A stretch of DNA of 64,000 nucleotides from Noviherbaspirillum sp. UKPF54 (GCF_007874125.1 NZ_CP040128.1:2604001-2668000); one strand, 5' to 3'; positions 45,105 to 54,679 are shown, counted from the first letter of the stretch. Numbers and translations are program-made. Notes: a model not told the origin generated them from the letters alone.

Positions 45105-46142
45105 TTATATCAAGCGTGCGAGTTCCCGGGTCAGTACCGCTGCCGGTATTTCTTTGCAACCCGAGACATTTTGACCGGCCCACAGCGGCGAAAAATCTCC
45201 ACTGCCCATGCTTTCCGCTTTGGACCGTAAAGGGGCCGACGCCGGTGCGGCAAGCGGGAATTGCGGAGCCATTGGATTCATTGGGCCGCATTCTCGCATC
45301 AAGCGATTCACGATGCCACGTGCCGGTCTGCCGGAGAAGAGATTCGTTAGCGCGGTTATCCGGGCTCCTTCGCTCCTCAGCGCCGCCCGATGGACAGCGC
45401 TGGTGGTCGCTTCCGGGCAAAGCATGTAAGCCGTGCCCACCTGTACTCCGGCAGCACCCAGATCCAGTGCCGCCCTGACGCCTTGTGCGTCAGCGATGCC
45501 TCCCGTGGCGATGACAGGAACCCGTACGGCGCGGACAATCTGCGGCAGCAGCGCGAAGCTGCCCACCTGGGTACTGATGTCGTCGGTGAGGAACATCCCG
45601 CGGTGCCCACCTGCCTCGAAACCTTGCGCAACAATCGCATCCACACCGTGCGCCTCCAGCCACAGCGCTTCTTCAACAGTGGTTGCAGAGGAAATTATCT
45701 TGGCCCCGGAGCTACGAACCAGGGTCACGAGTTCCAGTGCGGGCAATCCAAAATGAAAACTCACCACGGCCGGCCGATACTCGCAGACCAAATCGGCCAT
45801 CTCGCGATTGAACGGCATCCGCGCCGGTCCGGCAGGGGCACGGGCGGGGTTAATCCCGAACTCGGCGTAGTAGTCGGAAAACAAGGCTTGCCACGCTCTC
45901 ATCTTGGCCTCATCAAGCACGGGCGCCCGGTGGCTGAAAAAGTTGAGATTGAAGGGCCGAACCGTCTGCGCGCGGATGGTGTCGAGCTCTTTTCGCAAGG
46001 CTTCCGCGCTGAACATCGCGCAAGGCAGGGAGCCCAGCCCGCCGGCATTGGAAACCGCAATCGTCAATGCGCTGTTTTGTACGCCCGCCATTGGCGCCTG
46101 GATGATAGGGAGTTCAATGCCAAAGAGTTCTTGTATCGACAT
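45105..46142 (-). CDS. Nitronate monooxygenase (2-nitropropane dioxygenase family)
   Basis: 345 aa from the ATG at 46142 (MSIQELFGIELPIIQAPMAG). FMN-dependent TIM barrel that oxidises alkyl nitronates such as propionate-3-nitronate. Signatures are QAPMAGVQNSALTIAVSNAG, GGLGSLPCAMFS, the phosphate-binding GFEAGGHRGMF and PVIATGGIADAQGVRAALDL. It follows the YbfB-type MFS gene by 22 bp on the same strand, so the pair may form a detoxification unit under the divergent LysR regulator. Confidence 0.9.
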   Translation of the reverse strand: MSIQELFGIELPIIQAPMAGVQNSALTIAVSNAGGLGSLPCAMFSAEALRKELDTIRAQTVRPFNLNFFSHRAPVLDEAKMRAWQALFSDYYAEFGINPARAPAGPARMPFNREMADLVCEYRPAVVSFHFGLPALELVTLVRSSGAKIISSATTVEEALWLEAHGVDAIVAQGFEAGGHRGMFLTDDISTQVGSFALLPQIVRAVRVPVIATGGIADAQGVRAALDLGAAGVQVGTAYMLCPEATTSAVHRAALRSEGARITALTNLFSGRPARGIVNRLMRECGPMNPMAPQFPLAAPASAPLRSKAESMGSGDFSPLWAGQNVSGCKEIPAAVLTRELARLI

Positions 46143-46164
46143 GGTTCCAACCTTTATACAAGGA

Positions 46165-47361
46165 TTACTGCTTTGACCCGGAAGCGCTGTCACCCAGCCA
46201 AAGCCAGACTGAAGTGGCCGCCAGGAGCAAGGTGGCCACCGCGTTAGCCCAACTCAATGCGTCCCATCCCGCAAGCCGGGTGTTACCGATGAATCGCACC
46301 AGGAGCGGGCCGGCAATTTGGCCGGCCGCGAAGCCGGCGGTCATTCTCGCCAACAGGGGCGTCGGATTCGACGGCATGCGCTCGCGTGCCAGTTGCAGAC
46401 CTGCCATGGTCGCGACCATGAAGGTTCCGCCAACCAGGACCGCTGAAGCGGCCAGCACCCACAAGCCATGCCGGAGAAGAGGAAGCAAGGTGCCCACGGC
46501 CATGAGGCCCTGGGCAATTGCCCACACTTTTCTGCGCGGCCAGCCAGATAGCCATTGCGACACGACGGCCACCGATAGCGCGGCTGCCGTACCGAAAATG
46601 GGCCAGGTCAGCCCGAAGACGAGCGGGTCGGCTACCAGTTGCCGCGCCATGGTGGGCAGGAAGGTGGCGGGAACAATGTAGCCAAAACCAAAAGCGCTGT
46701 AGCAGAGAACCAAGCCGAGGTTCTTATTCCGGGCAGGCGACACCGCCGCCCGTTGCGCGCTGGTTGCTGCGGCGTGCGGCGCCACAGCGGCGGATTGAGC
46801 CGGGAGGCTCAGCAGGACATAGGCAGCGCCGGCCATGGCCAGCACACCGAGCTCCACCCAAAGCGTCAGTGCAGATTGCCCGCCGCCCAGCCACGTCATG
46901 ATGCCTGTCACGGCGATGCCGAGGCCGACGCCGGTGTAGATCCAGCCGCCCAATGACGTTGAACCTCTACGGACCAGCTCAAGCAAGCACCAGCTGCTGG
47001 CGCACACCAACACCCACGCGCTAAAAACGCCGGCGCTGCCGCGCAGCGCCGCGCCTGCCCATGATGATGCACCGTTACTCCAGACCATGCCCAAGGTCGT
47101 CAGGACGACGCCAATCAACCCGATCCGCAAACCCAGCCGAGGCTCGCGCCCAAACCATGAAGCGGTCAGCGCACCAAGAAGATACCCGAGGTAGTTGGCC
47201 GCGGCCCATTCCGTTCCGGTAGCGGCGTCCAGGCTGCCATCTCGCAGCATCAGCGGCAGCAATGGCGTAAACGCGAACCGGCCGATGCCCATGGCTATGG
47301 CCAGGGCGACAAGGCCGACGAAGACAATCGACTGCGGCGACGGTGAGAAACGTGTATCCAT
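46165..47361 (-). CDS. YbfB/YjiJ-type MFS transporter
   Basis: 398 aa with 12 predicted membrane segments. The N-terminus (GLVALAIAMGIGRFAFTPLLPLML) and AANYLGYLLGALTASWFGR are characteristic of the YbfB/YjiJ branch of the major facilitator superfamily. The substrate is unknown. It is divergent from a LysR gene, with 64 bp between the starts, and co-directional with the nitronate monooxygenase gene. Confidence 0.9.
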   Translation of the reverse strand: MDTRFSPSPQSIVFVGLVALAIAMGIGRFAFTPLLPLMLRDGSLDAATGTEWAAANYLGYLLGALTASWFGREPRLGLRIGLIGVVLTTLGMVWSNGASSWAGAALRGSAGVFSAWVLVCASSWCLLELVRRGSTSLGGWIYTGVGLGIAVTGIMTWLGGGQSALTLWVELGVLAMAGAAYVLLSLPAQSAAVAPHAAATSAQRAAVSPARNKNLGLVLCYSAFGFGYIVPATFLPTMARQLVADPLVFGLTWPIFGTAAALSVAVVSQWLSGWPRRKVWAIAQGLMAVGTLLPLLRHGLWVLAASAVLVGGTFMVATMAGLQLARERMPSNPTPLLARMTAGFAAGQIAGPLLVRFIGNTRLAGWDALSWANAVATLLLAATSVWLWLGDSASGSKQ

Positions 47362-47396
47362 GGCGCGATTAGACCCCGATAGGATAGAATTGAAAA

Positions 47397-47422
47397 GTGA
47401 ATTATTAGATACAAATATTCAC
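47397..47422. promoter_or_regulatory. LysR-type operator candidate
   Basis: Inverted repeat GTGAAT (47397-47402) ... ATTCAC (47417-47422) around an AT-rich core in the 64-bp divergent gap. This is the expected position and symmetry for the autoregulatory site of the adjacent LysR protein. Confidence 0.5.
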
Positions 47423-47425
47423 TAT

Positions 47426-48292
47426 ATGAGAATAATCAATCTCGACGACCTGCATATCTTCCGCTGTGTGGCCCTGGAGGGCGGCGTTCTGCGCGCAGCA
47501 GCGTTACTCAACCGCGTGCCTTCCAACGTGACGACCCGCATCAAGCAGTTCGAGACCCGCCTGGGTACACGGCTGTTTCGACGTCAAGGACGGAATGTGG
47601 TGCTGACCGATGCCGGCCGGACATTGCTTGGTCATGCAGAGCGTTTGTTGAGACTGGCTGACGAAGCCGAGCAGGAACTCTGTCATGGGGTTATCCGTGG
47701 TACCTTGCGCCTGGGCTCGCTTGAGAGTGCGGCCAGCGTGCGGCTCCCCCTCATTCTTTCGCAATATCACGCTGCCCATCCTGAAACGCATGTCGAGCTC
47801 CAAACCGGAACCACCGGGGCATTGCTTCGCCAGCTAGAGAATCACCAGATCGAGGCCGCTTTCGTTTCCGAACCGTTCGAGAAAGGAAAGCTCTCCTCCG
47901 TGGTGGCCTTTGAAGAAGAGCTGGTCTTAATTACCGCGCAAGGCAGTCCACGCATTCGAAGTGCGCTGGACCTGACCAGCCAGTCCGTGGTGGCCTTTCC
48001 ACATGGATGTTCATACCGTCGCCTGCTGACGGATTGGTTTTCCGAAGCAGGTGTAACCCCAAATCGATTCCTCGACCTTGGTTCCTATCACGCTATCGTT
48101 GCTTGCGTGGCTGCCGGAACAGGTGTCGCCGTGGTGCCGGCCAGCGTACTGGACAACGCCGTGATGGGAAGCCTGGTTCAGCGCCACAAACTCCCCAGGA
48201 CAGTCCGGGAAAACCGGACGCACCTGGTATGGTATGGCGACGCCAGTGGCCAACTAAAAGAATTGCTAAAACTACTTGCCAGCAGCGCTTAA
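47426..48292 (+). CDS. LysR-family transcriptional regulator
   Basis: 288 aa from the ATG at 47426 (MRIINLDDLHIFRCVALEGG). An upstream in-frame extension runs antisense through the MFS gene and is not real. HTH residues are LRAAALLNRVPSNVTTRIKQFETRLGT, and the effector domain is complete. It likely controls the divergent MFS/nitronate monooxygenase pair. Confidence 0.9.
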   Translation: MRIINLDDLHIFRCVALEGGVLRAAALLNRVPSNVTTRIKQFETRLGTRLFRRQGRNVVLTDAGRTLLGHAERLLRLADEAEQELCHGVIRGTLRLGSLESAASVRLPLILSQYHAAHPETHVELQTGTTGALLRQLENHQIEAAFVSEPFEKGKLSSVVAFEEELVLITAQGSPRIRSALDLTSQSVVAFPHGCSYRRLLTDWFSEAGVTPNRFLDLGSYHAIVACVAAGTGVAVVPASVLDNAVMGSLVQRHKLPRTVRENRTHLVWYGDASGQLKELLKLLASSA

Positions 48293-48387
48293 GCCGTTCA
48301 GATGCGTTGCGAACGGCGGGAAGGGTCTCCAATGCGGCGGCGGCCGAGGCCAAGGCGTCATGGAAGAGCGCCTCGCAGGCGGCAATG

Positions 48388-48431
48388 CCGTCATCACCTG
48401 TCATAAACCCGTCACATTTCACCAATAAACT
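48388..48431 (+). promoter_or_regulatory. Pho box and -10 of the ppk promoter
   Basis: Three PhoB half-sites in tandem: CCGTCAT (48388), CTGTCAT (48398) and CCGTCAC (48409), the last two separated by AAAC. They match the consensus CTGTCAT-N4-CTGTCAY. Exactly 10 nt after the last half-site is TAAACT (48426-48431), the -10 distance used by PhoB-activated promoters that lack a -35. The ppk ATG is 34 nt further on. Confidence 0.82.
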
Positions 48432-48464
48432 TGCCCGCTGTTATCAAACTGAACACGCGCTGGC

Positions 48465-50573
48465 ATGAACAAGACTGCAGCTTATCGAAGCGCGGCATCC
48501 GGTCTCGATCGGCATGGGGCAATATATCTAAACAGGGAAATTTCCCAGCTTAACTTCAACACCCGGGTGCTCGCCCTGGCCGAAGACCCTTCCGTTCCGC
48601 TGCTGGAGCGGCTGCGCTACCTGTGCATCGTCAGCAGCAATCTCGATGAATTCTTCGAGGTGCGGATTGCCAGCCTGCTTGCGCAAAGCAGGATGGGCGG
48701 CGCGGAGAGCGCCTTGCCCGCCCAACTGGCGGCGACCCTGGCGCAAACCGGCGACGAGTGCCGCCGGATCATCGAGCGCCAGTATTCGCTCCTGAACGAC
48801 GTCATCCTGCCGCGGCTCTCCGCGCAGGGAATTCACCTGCTGCGCCATCAAGACCGCAACGAACAGCAGCGCGCCTGGGTGAAGGAATATTTCAACACGA
48901 CCGTCCGCCCATTGCTGACGCCTATCGGCCTCGATCCGTCGCATCCGTTCCCGCAGGTCGTCAACAAGAGCCTGAATTTCATCGTTGAGCTTTCGGGCAA
49001 GGATGCCTTCGGGCGCGGCACCGGCATTGCAATCCTCAAGGCGCCGCGCGTCTTGCCGCGCGTCATCCGGCTGCCGGACCACCTGTCCAGCAATGGCATC
49101 GCATTCTGCTTGCTGTCCTCGGTCATCCACGCGCATATCGCTGATTTGTTCACGGGCCGCGACGTGGTCGCCTATTCGCAGTTCCGCGTCACGCGCAACA
49201 GCGACCTGTGGGTGGACGAAGAAGAGGTGAAGAACCTGCGCCAGGCATTGCAGAGCGAATTGCATAGCCGGCAGTTCGGTTTCGCGGTGCGGCTCGAAGT
49301 CGCGCGCAACTGCCCGGACCACCTCGCGGACTTCCTGCTGAACCAGTTTTCGCTCGACCGCAGCCGGATGTACGCGGTCGACGGCCCGGTCAACATGGTC
49401 CGCCTGCTGGAACTGGTCAACAACGTCGCCCAGCCGGACCTGCGCTTTGCGCCGTTTTCGCCGGGCCTGCCGGCGAAGCTGGCCAACCCGGATCTCTTCG
49501 AGCTGCTGCGCAAGCAGGACGTCCTGCTGCACCATCCCTTCCAGTCGTTCGAGCCGGTGATCGATTTCATCCGCACCGCCGCGCTAGACCCGCATGTCGT
49601 TGCGATCAAGCAGACGATCTACCGCACGGGCATGAATTCTGACCTGATGGAAGCGCTCATCACCGCGGCGCTTCGGGGAAAGGAAGTGACGGTGATCGTC
49701 GAACTGATGGCGCGTTTTGACGAGGAAGCCAATATCAACTGGGCCGAGCGCCTGGAACGCGTCGGCGCGCAGGTTGTCTACGGCGTCGTCGGCTTGAAAA
49801 CGCACGCCAAGATTGCGCTCGTGCTGCGGCGCGAGGGATCGGAACTGCGTTATTACGCCCACCTCGGGACGGGAAATTATCATCCGACCACGACCAAGCA
49901 TTACACCGATTTCGGGCTCCTGACGGCGAACCATGCGCTGGCCGTCGAAATCAACGAAGTGTTCATCCACCTGACGAGCCTGACCAAGCCGAAAACGCTG
50001 AACCACCTGTGGCTGGCCCCCTTCGCCTTGCAAAAAGAACTCGTCAAGGCGATCCGGCGCGAGGCGGCAATCGCCCGCCAGGGACGCGCCGCCAAGATCA
50101 TCGCGAAAATGAATTCGCTCACGGATGAATCGGTCATCCGCGCGTTGTATGCGGCTTCCGCCGACGGCGTCGAGATACAGCTGATCGTGCGCGGCGCCTG
50201 CGCCCTGCGGCCGGGCGTGCCGGGCCTGTCGGAAAACATCCGCGTACGCTCGGTCGTCGGGCGCTTCCTCGAACATAGCCGGATCTACTATTTCCGCAAC
50301 GATCTCGCGCATGACGTCTACCTCGCCAGCGCGGATTGGATGAACCGGAACCTGTTCCGGCGCGTCGAGGTGGCCTTCCCGGTGCTGGACGGCGCACTCA
50401 AGAAACGGGTAATCAACGAAGGACTGTTCCCCTATCTCAAGGACAACGTCAACGCCTGGGAACTGAATAGCGATGGAACCTACCACAAGCGAAAACCGCG
50501 CGCAAAACAGGCGCCGTTTTGCGCGCAAGCGCACCTTGCAAGGCTGCTCGGCACGCCTTCCGACGGCCGGTAG
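48465..50573 (+). CDS. ppk: Polyphosphate kinase 1
   Basis: Reversibly polymerises ATP gamma-phosphate into inorganic polyphosphate. 702 aa, similar to E. coli Ppk (688 aa). Visible are NREISQLNFNTRVLALAEDP and SSNLDEFFEVRIASLL (N-domain), the H-domain, LHHPFQSFEPVIDFIRTAA and the autophosphorylated His in GLKTHAKIALVLRREG, with the second conserved block YYAHLGTGNYHPTTTKHYTD. Its promoter carries a Pho box, so induction by phosphate starvation through PhoB is expected. It is followed by sixA. Confidence 0.96.
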   Translation: MNKTAAYRSAASGLDRHGAIYLNREISQLNFNTRVLALAEDPSVPLLERLRYLCIVSSNLDEFFEVRIASLLAQSRMGGAESALPAQLAATLAQTGDECRRIIERQYSLLNDVILPRLSAQGIHLLRHQDRNEQQRAWVKEYFNTTVRPLLTPIGLDPSHPFPQVVNKSLNFIVELSGKDAFGRGTGIAILKAPRVLPRVIRLPDHLSSNGIAFCLLSSVIHAHIADLFTGRDVVAYSQFRVTRNSDLWVDEEEVKNLRQALQSELHSRQFGFAVRLEVARNCPDHLADFLLNQFSLDRSRMYAVDGPVNMVRLLELVNNVAQPDLRFAPFSPGLPAKLANPDLFELLRKQDVLLHHPFQSFEPVIDFIRTAALDPHVVAIKQTIYRTGMNSDLMEALITAALRGKEVTVIVELMARFDEEANINWAERLERVGAQVVYGVVGLKTHAKIALVLRREGSELRYYAHLGTGNYHPTTTKHYTDFGLLTANHALAVEINEVFIHLTSLTKPKTLNHLWLAPFALQKELVKAIRREAAIARQGRAAKIIAKMNSLTDESVIRALYAASADGVEIQLIVRGACALRPGVPGLSENIRVRSVVGRFLEHSRIYYFRNDLAHDVYLASADWMNRNLFRRVEVAFPVLDGALKKRVINEGLFPYLKDNVNAWELNSDGTYHKRKPRAKQAPFCAQAHLARLLGTPSDGR

Positions 50574-50597
50574 GCGGACGTTGCGGGACGGCGGGCG

Positions 50598-51050
50598 ATG
50601 GAACTGATCCTGTGGCGACATGCGGACGCCGAACCGGGCGAACCGGATGCCGCCCGCGCCTTGACCGCCAAGGGGAAAAGACAGGCGCGCAAGATGGGGG
50701 AATGGCTTGACCGCCATCTTCCCGGCACCTGCCGCATCCTGTCGAGCCCGGCCGTGCGCTGCATCCAGACCGCGCACGCGCTGGGACGCGAATTCATCAT
50801 CGAGCCCGCTCTGGGGATCGATTCGGAACTGGAAACGATGATCGCCGCTTCCGGCTGGCCCGGCGGCCGCGGACCGGTCCTGCTGGTCGGGCATCAGCCG
50901 CTGCTCGGGCAAGCGGCGGCACTCCTGATGACAGGCCAAAAACAGGATTGGCGGGTGCGCAAGGCCGGATTCATCTGGCTCGCGCAAAAGCCGGGACCGG
51001 CGGCGCAAATCTATATCCGCGCGGTGCTCGGCGCCGACTTGCTGCGCTGA
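50598..51050 (+). CDS. sixA: SixA-type phosphohistidine phosphatase
   Basis: 150 aa. Histidine phosphatase fold with the N-terminal catalytic LILWRHADAEPGEP (Arg-His) and the second His in GPVLLVGHQPLLGQA. E. coli SixA removes phosphate from histidine on HPt and nitrogen-PTS proteins. It starts 24 nt after ppk and is probably co-transcribed, so here it may also act near phosphate or polyphosphate signalling. Confidence 0.9.
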   Translation: MELILWRHADAEPGEPDAARALTAKGKRQARKMGEWLDRHLPGTCRILSSPAVRCIQTAHALGREFIIEPALGIDSELETMIAASGWPGGRGPVLLVGHQPLLGQAAALLMTGQKQDWRVRKAGFIWLAQKPGPAAQIYIRAVLGADLLR

Positions 51051-51100
51051 CGCCGCACGCGCGGCACAGGCGGCCCTTGCCCGGTGCCTCGGGCGTGACC

Positions 51101-51547
51101 CTATTTCTGTTTCTTTGGGCGTCCAGCCTTAAGCGGCGGCAACGCATCGAGCGCCGCCTTGAGCCTGGCGGAATCAAGTTGACGAATCAGCGCCACACCC
51201 ACGCGCAGCAGCTCGCTTTTCTTGACTTCGATACCGGCTTTCAGGCACGCCTTCTTTACCTCGCCCAGCACCGCGTACTCGTCTTCCGGCATCGTGAAGC
51301 TGTCGCGCACCAGCTTGGGCTTGCGCTGCTTTTCCTTCTCGGCCGGCTTTTCCCTGGCCGCAGCCGGTTCCTTGGCCGGCGGCTTAGCCTTCGACGCGGC
51401 CTTGGCTTTCTTCGCAACGGCCGCCTTTGTCGTGGCGGCCTGCTTTTTCGGCGTTGTCGCGGCGCTTTTCTTCACGCGATTTGCCGCCGGTTTTTCCTTG
51501 GCCGCCGGCTGGTCGGCGGTGCTTGCGGCATCTGCTGATTTTGTCAT
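51101..51547 (-). CDS. Histone H1-like Lys/Ala-rich protein
   Basis: 148 aa. Residues 1-75 are an extremely basic, Lys/Ala/Pro-rich repetitive tail (KKSAATTPKKQAATTK and similar), as in bacterial histone H1-like proteins. Residues 76-148 are a compact domain (DSFTMPEDEYAVLGEVKKAC, KKSELLRVGVALIRQL) that looks like a ribbon-helix-helix or similar nucleoid-protein fold. It lies between ppk-sixA and ppx, opposite to sixA. In P. aeruginosa the H1-like AlgP organises polyphosphate granules. A similar role here is inferred from location and composition only. Confidence 0.8.
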   Translation of the reverse strand: MTKSADAASTADQPAAKEKPAANRVKKSAATTPKKQAATTKAAVAKKAKAASKAKPPAKEPAAAREKPAEKEKQRKPKLVRDSFTMPEDEYAVLGEVKKACLKAGIEVKKSELLRVGVALIRQLDSARLKAALDALPPLKAGRPKKQK

Positions 51548-51624
51548 CGATTCCTCCCTGTTCGGTTGCGCATAAATAATATAAATGATTTATACCATAT
51601 TTACGAAACCGCCGCGCGACCGGC

Positions 51625-53079
51625 TCAGGAAATCCTGACCAGCATTGCCACCCCGACTTCCTCCCATGCCTCGCGTTCCTTCTGCAAGCCGCAGGGGACG
51701 GTCTCGTGCACGCCGAGCCAGTCGCGGCTGATCTGGAGGTCGATACGCCCTTTCATCTTGACCTGCACCCCGTCGCAACCACCTTCGAGTTTCGCGTGCA
51801 TGAAGATGGCGGCCAGGCGCAACGACAGCACCGCCTTTGCCAGGTCGGGGTCGGCCAGGGACTGGCTGATTTTGCGCAGATTCCCCTTCTGGCCGAGAAT
51901 GAGGCTGCCCATCAGGCGCTGTTCGCGCGCGGTAAAGCCGGGAAGATCCGCGTTTTCGATCATGTAGGCGCCGTGCTTGTGCGCGCCGGTATGGGAAATC
52001 GCGAGGCCGGCCTCATGCACCAGGCCGCTCCAGTACAGGTATTTGCCGTATTCGTCGCTCGCCGGCTTGAGTTGCCGGAAAAGCTGGCTCGCGGTCTCGG
52101 CCACCTGGCAGGCCCGCTTCTCGTCGCAATGGAAGCGCTGCATGAATTCGGTGACGGATGCGTCGCGCCGGTCGTGTTTCATCGCCCGCAGCCGCAGGTC
52201 GTGCAGTACGCCCAGCCGCAGGCCGGCATCGACCGCCTCGACCGTGTCGATGCCCATCGCCTGCATGAGGCCGAGCAGGATGGCGAGCCCGCCCACCATC
52301 ACGATCACGCGCTCCTCCTTGACGCCGGGCAGATCGAACGCATCGACATGGCCCACTGCCACCAGGCGCCGCTTCAGTTCAGCAAGGCTCTTGCACGACA
52401 GCGTTCCGTCGCCGATCGCGTTCTTGGCGATCACGCTCGCGATCGCCCTGATCGTCCCCGAAGAGCCATATGCCAGGTCCCAATGCCGCGGGTCGTAAAA
52501 CGCCGCCGCATCCTCGAAGTACGAGCGCGCGGAAAGAATGGCGGCGTCGAACGAGGCGGCATCGATTCGTCCCTGGGGAAAGAAGGAAGCGCTTTGCCGG
52601 TGCGTCCCGATGCTGAACGATTCCACGTGCCGGATTTCCTCGCCGCGCCCGAGAATGATTTCCGTCGAACCGCCGCCGATATCGATGACGAGCCGGCGCT
52701 CGTCTGGGCGATCGAGAAAGCTCGCCACGCCCATGTAGATCAGCCGCCCCTCCTCCTCGCCCGAGATGATTTCGATGGGATGGCCGATCGCCTCCTCGGC
52801 GCGCGGCAGAAAAGACCGGGCATTGCGCGCCACGCGCAATGTATTGGTGGCCACCACCCGTATGGCGTCGAGCCGGTAGGCGTCGAGCAGCGCGCGAAAA
52901 CGCCGCAGGCATTCCAGCGCGGCATCCATCGCTTCCGCCGTCAGGTTTCCCTGGCCGTCGAGGCCGGCCGCGAGGCGGATCGGCTCGCGCGCGGTTTTCA
53001 CGATCCGCATCGCGTTGCCGCAATCCTGGCCAATATGAAGACGAAAACTGTTCGAACCAAGATCGACCGCCGCAAACAT
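51625..53079 (-). CDS. ppx: Exopolyphosphatase
   Basis: 484 aa from the ATG at 53079 (MFAAVDLGSNSFRLHI). Readings further upstream are not conserved. It hydrolyses terminal phosphates from polyphosphate (and possibly pppGpp). ASKHA-fold motifs are AAVDLGSNSFRLHIG, VIDIGGGSTEIILGRG and AYGSSGTIRAIASVIA, and the C-terminal half has the HD-type helical domain (VHEAGLAISHTGAHKHGAYM). It is the degradative partner of ppk, which lies 2.5 kb away facing it. Confidence 0.94.
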   Translation of the reverse strand: MFAAVDLGSNSFRLHIGQDCGNAMRIVKTAREPIRLAAGLDGQGNLTAEAMDAALECLRRFRALLDAYRLDAIRVVATNTLRVARNARSFLPRAEEAIGHPIEIISGEEEGRLIYMGVASFLDRPDERRLVIDIGGGSTEIILGRGEEIRHVESFSIGTHRQSASFFPQGRIDAASFDAAILSARSYFEDAAAFYDPRHWDLAYGSSGTIRAIASVIAKNAIGDGTLSCKSLAELKRRLVAVGHVDAFDLPGVKEERVIVMVGGLAILLGLMQAMGIDTVEAVDAGLRLGVLHDLRLRAMKHDRRDASVTEFMQRFHCDEKRACQVAETASQLFRQLKPASDEYGKYLYWSGLVHEAGLAISHTGAHKHGAYMIENADLPGFTAREQRLMGSLILGQKGNLRKISQSLADPDLAKAVLSLRLAAIFMHAKLEGGCDGVQVKMKGRIDLQISRDWLGVHETVPCGLQKEREAWEEVGVAMLVRIS

Positions 53080-53336
53080 TTTCCTGTCCTTGTTAAATGT
53101 CCCTGGGCCAAAGCGCAAGCCGCATGCCCGGGGTTCGATGAAATGATCAAGCCCGCCATCATGCCATTGTATTTTTTCAATGATATGACACGCTCTTGCC
53201 CGCCGCCCGGCCAGACGCGCCCGCTTGATGGGATACAATGACAAGCCTGCCGACGGCCTTTTCCGGGCCAGCGCAGGCTGGCGCGGATGCGCCGCGATCG
53301 CCCGCGCCGGCAGGACAACCTTCCCGGTCCGAATTC

Positions 53337-54410
53337 ATGCAACCTGCCCGCATCAACGATATCCCGTCACAACCTCCGGCCAGAATCGCCATCAATGGCT
53401 ACGGCCGTATCGGCCGCTGCTTTCTGCGCGCGCTGCACGCATCGCCGTACCGCGAGAAGTTCCGGATCGTTGCGATCAACGAGCCCGCCGACCTGGCCAC
53501 GATTGCCTACCTCACCCGCTTCGATTCCACCCACGGCGTATTTCACGGCAAGGTCGAGGCAGAAGGAGAATACCTGCACATCGACGGGCAGCCGATCCAT
53601 GTCACGCATGCGACGACGCCGGAAGACGTGGACTGGAAAAGGCACGACATCGATCTGCTGATCGAGTGCTCGGGCCGCTATACCGGGCGCGACGAACTGG
53701 CCCGCTTTCTCGACGCGGGCTGCCGCCGCGTGCTGCTGTCCCATCCCGGGCAAAGCGCGCAGGACGTCGACCTGACGGTCGTCTACGGCATCAACCATGA
53801 CGCCATCACCGGCGGCGAGCGCATCGTTTCGAACGCGTCGTGCACCACCAACGCCATCGTCCCGGTGCTCGACCTGCTCGATCGCGAGTACGGCGTCGAA
53901 CATGCGCTCATGACCACCCTGCACTCCGTCATGAATGACCAGCCGCTCATCGACGGCTACCACCATGCGGACCTGCGCCTGACGCGCTCGGCCATGCAGT
54001 CGATCATCCCGGTCGCCACCGGCCTGTCGAAGGGGGTCGAACGTCTGCTTCCCCGGCTGAAAGGACGCACGCAGGCCAAGTCGGTGCGCGTGCCGATCCT
54101 GAACGTGTCGGCCATCGACCTCGTGGTCAGCCTCCGGCACGACGTCGCTGCCGCCGACCTCAACGCGCTGTTTTGCGCGGCGGCGCGCTCGGCGCCCGCC
54201 GGGCTGCTTGCCTATTCGAACGACCCGCACGCGTCGGTCGATTTCAACCACAATCCGCATTCGGCGACCATTGACGGCAGCCAGACGCGCACCATCGGCC
54301 CCCGCCTGGCGAACCTGTTTGTCTGGTTCGACAACGAATGGGGATACGCCAACCGCCTGCTGGACGTGGCCGGCTACTGGCGCGACCGTTTTTCCCGCGA
54401 CGGCCGGTAA
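53337..54410 (+). CDS. epd: Erythrose-4-phosphate dehydrogenase-like (GAPDH family)
   Basis: 357 aa from the ATG at 53337 (MQPARINDIPSQPPARIAIN). An in-frame ATG at 53238 adds 33 poorly conserved residues. NAD motif INGYGRIGRCFLRALH, catalytic Cys169 in NASCTTN and His in TTLHSVMNDQPLIDGYH, ending WFDNEWGYANRLLDV. The segments LLSHPG...DLTVVYGIN and HSVMNDQPLIDGYH match E. coli Epd better than GapA. Epd feeds vitamin B6 synthesis. A GAPDH function cannot be excluded. It is divergent from ppx. Confidence 0.82.
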   Translation: MQPARINDIPSQPPARIAINGYGRIGRCFLRALHASPYREKFRIVAINEPADLATIAYLTRFDSTHGVFHGKVEAEGEYLHIDGQPIHVTHATTPEDVDWKRHDIDLLIECSGRYTGRDELARFLDAGCRRVLLSHPGQSAQDVDLTVVYGINHDAITGGERIVSNASCTTNAIVPVLDLLDREYGVEHALMTTLHSVMNDQPLIDGYHHADLRLTRSAMQSIIPVATGLSKGVERLLPRLKGRTQAKSVRVPILNVSAIDLVVSLRHDVAAADLNALFCAAARSAPAGLLAYSNDPHASVDFNHNPHSATIDGSQTRTIGPRLANLFVWFDNEWGYANRLLDVAGYWRDRFSRDGR

Positions 54411-54438
54411 ATGCCGGCCTGACAGCTCCCCGCGCCGC

Positions 54439-54461
54439 CACGCCGGATCGCGGCGTGTTTT
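54439..54461 (+). terminator. epd terminator
   Basis: CACGCCG-GATCG-CGGCGTG is a 7-bp GC stem followed by TTTTA, 28 bp after the epd stop codon. Confidence 0.75.
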
Positions 54462-54679
54462 AGTTCCACAGAGAAAATATTGCAAACTAGTCCGATCCCG
54501 ACCTGACTATTGCGCACGCTCATTGTGTAGCAAGACACCTCCATTAAAGTGAGTATCGCACGTGCAACTCACTGCAATCGCCGATTCATCAACACGGCAT
54601 CCACGCTGACAATGAGGAGCTCCCGCCGCTCCGGACCATCGCGCAGCCGCCTGCCGTCAATAAGAAGAACCAGCCGATA

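Noticed and set aside
44884..45420. 178-codon frame on the minus strand beside the nitronate monooxygenase gene
   Set aside because: It overlaps the well-supported monooxygenase frame and shows no recognisable domain.
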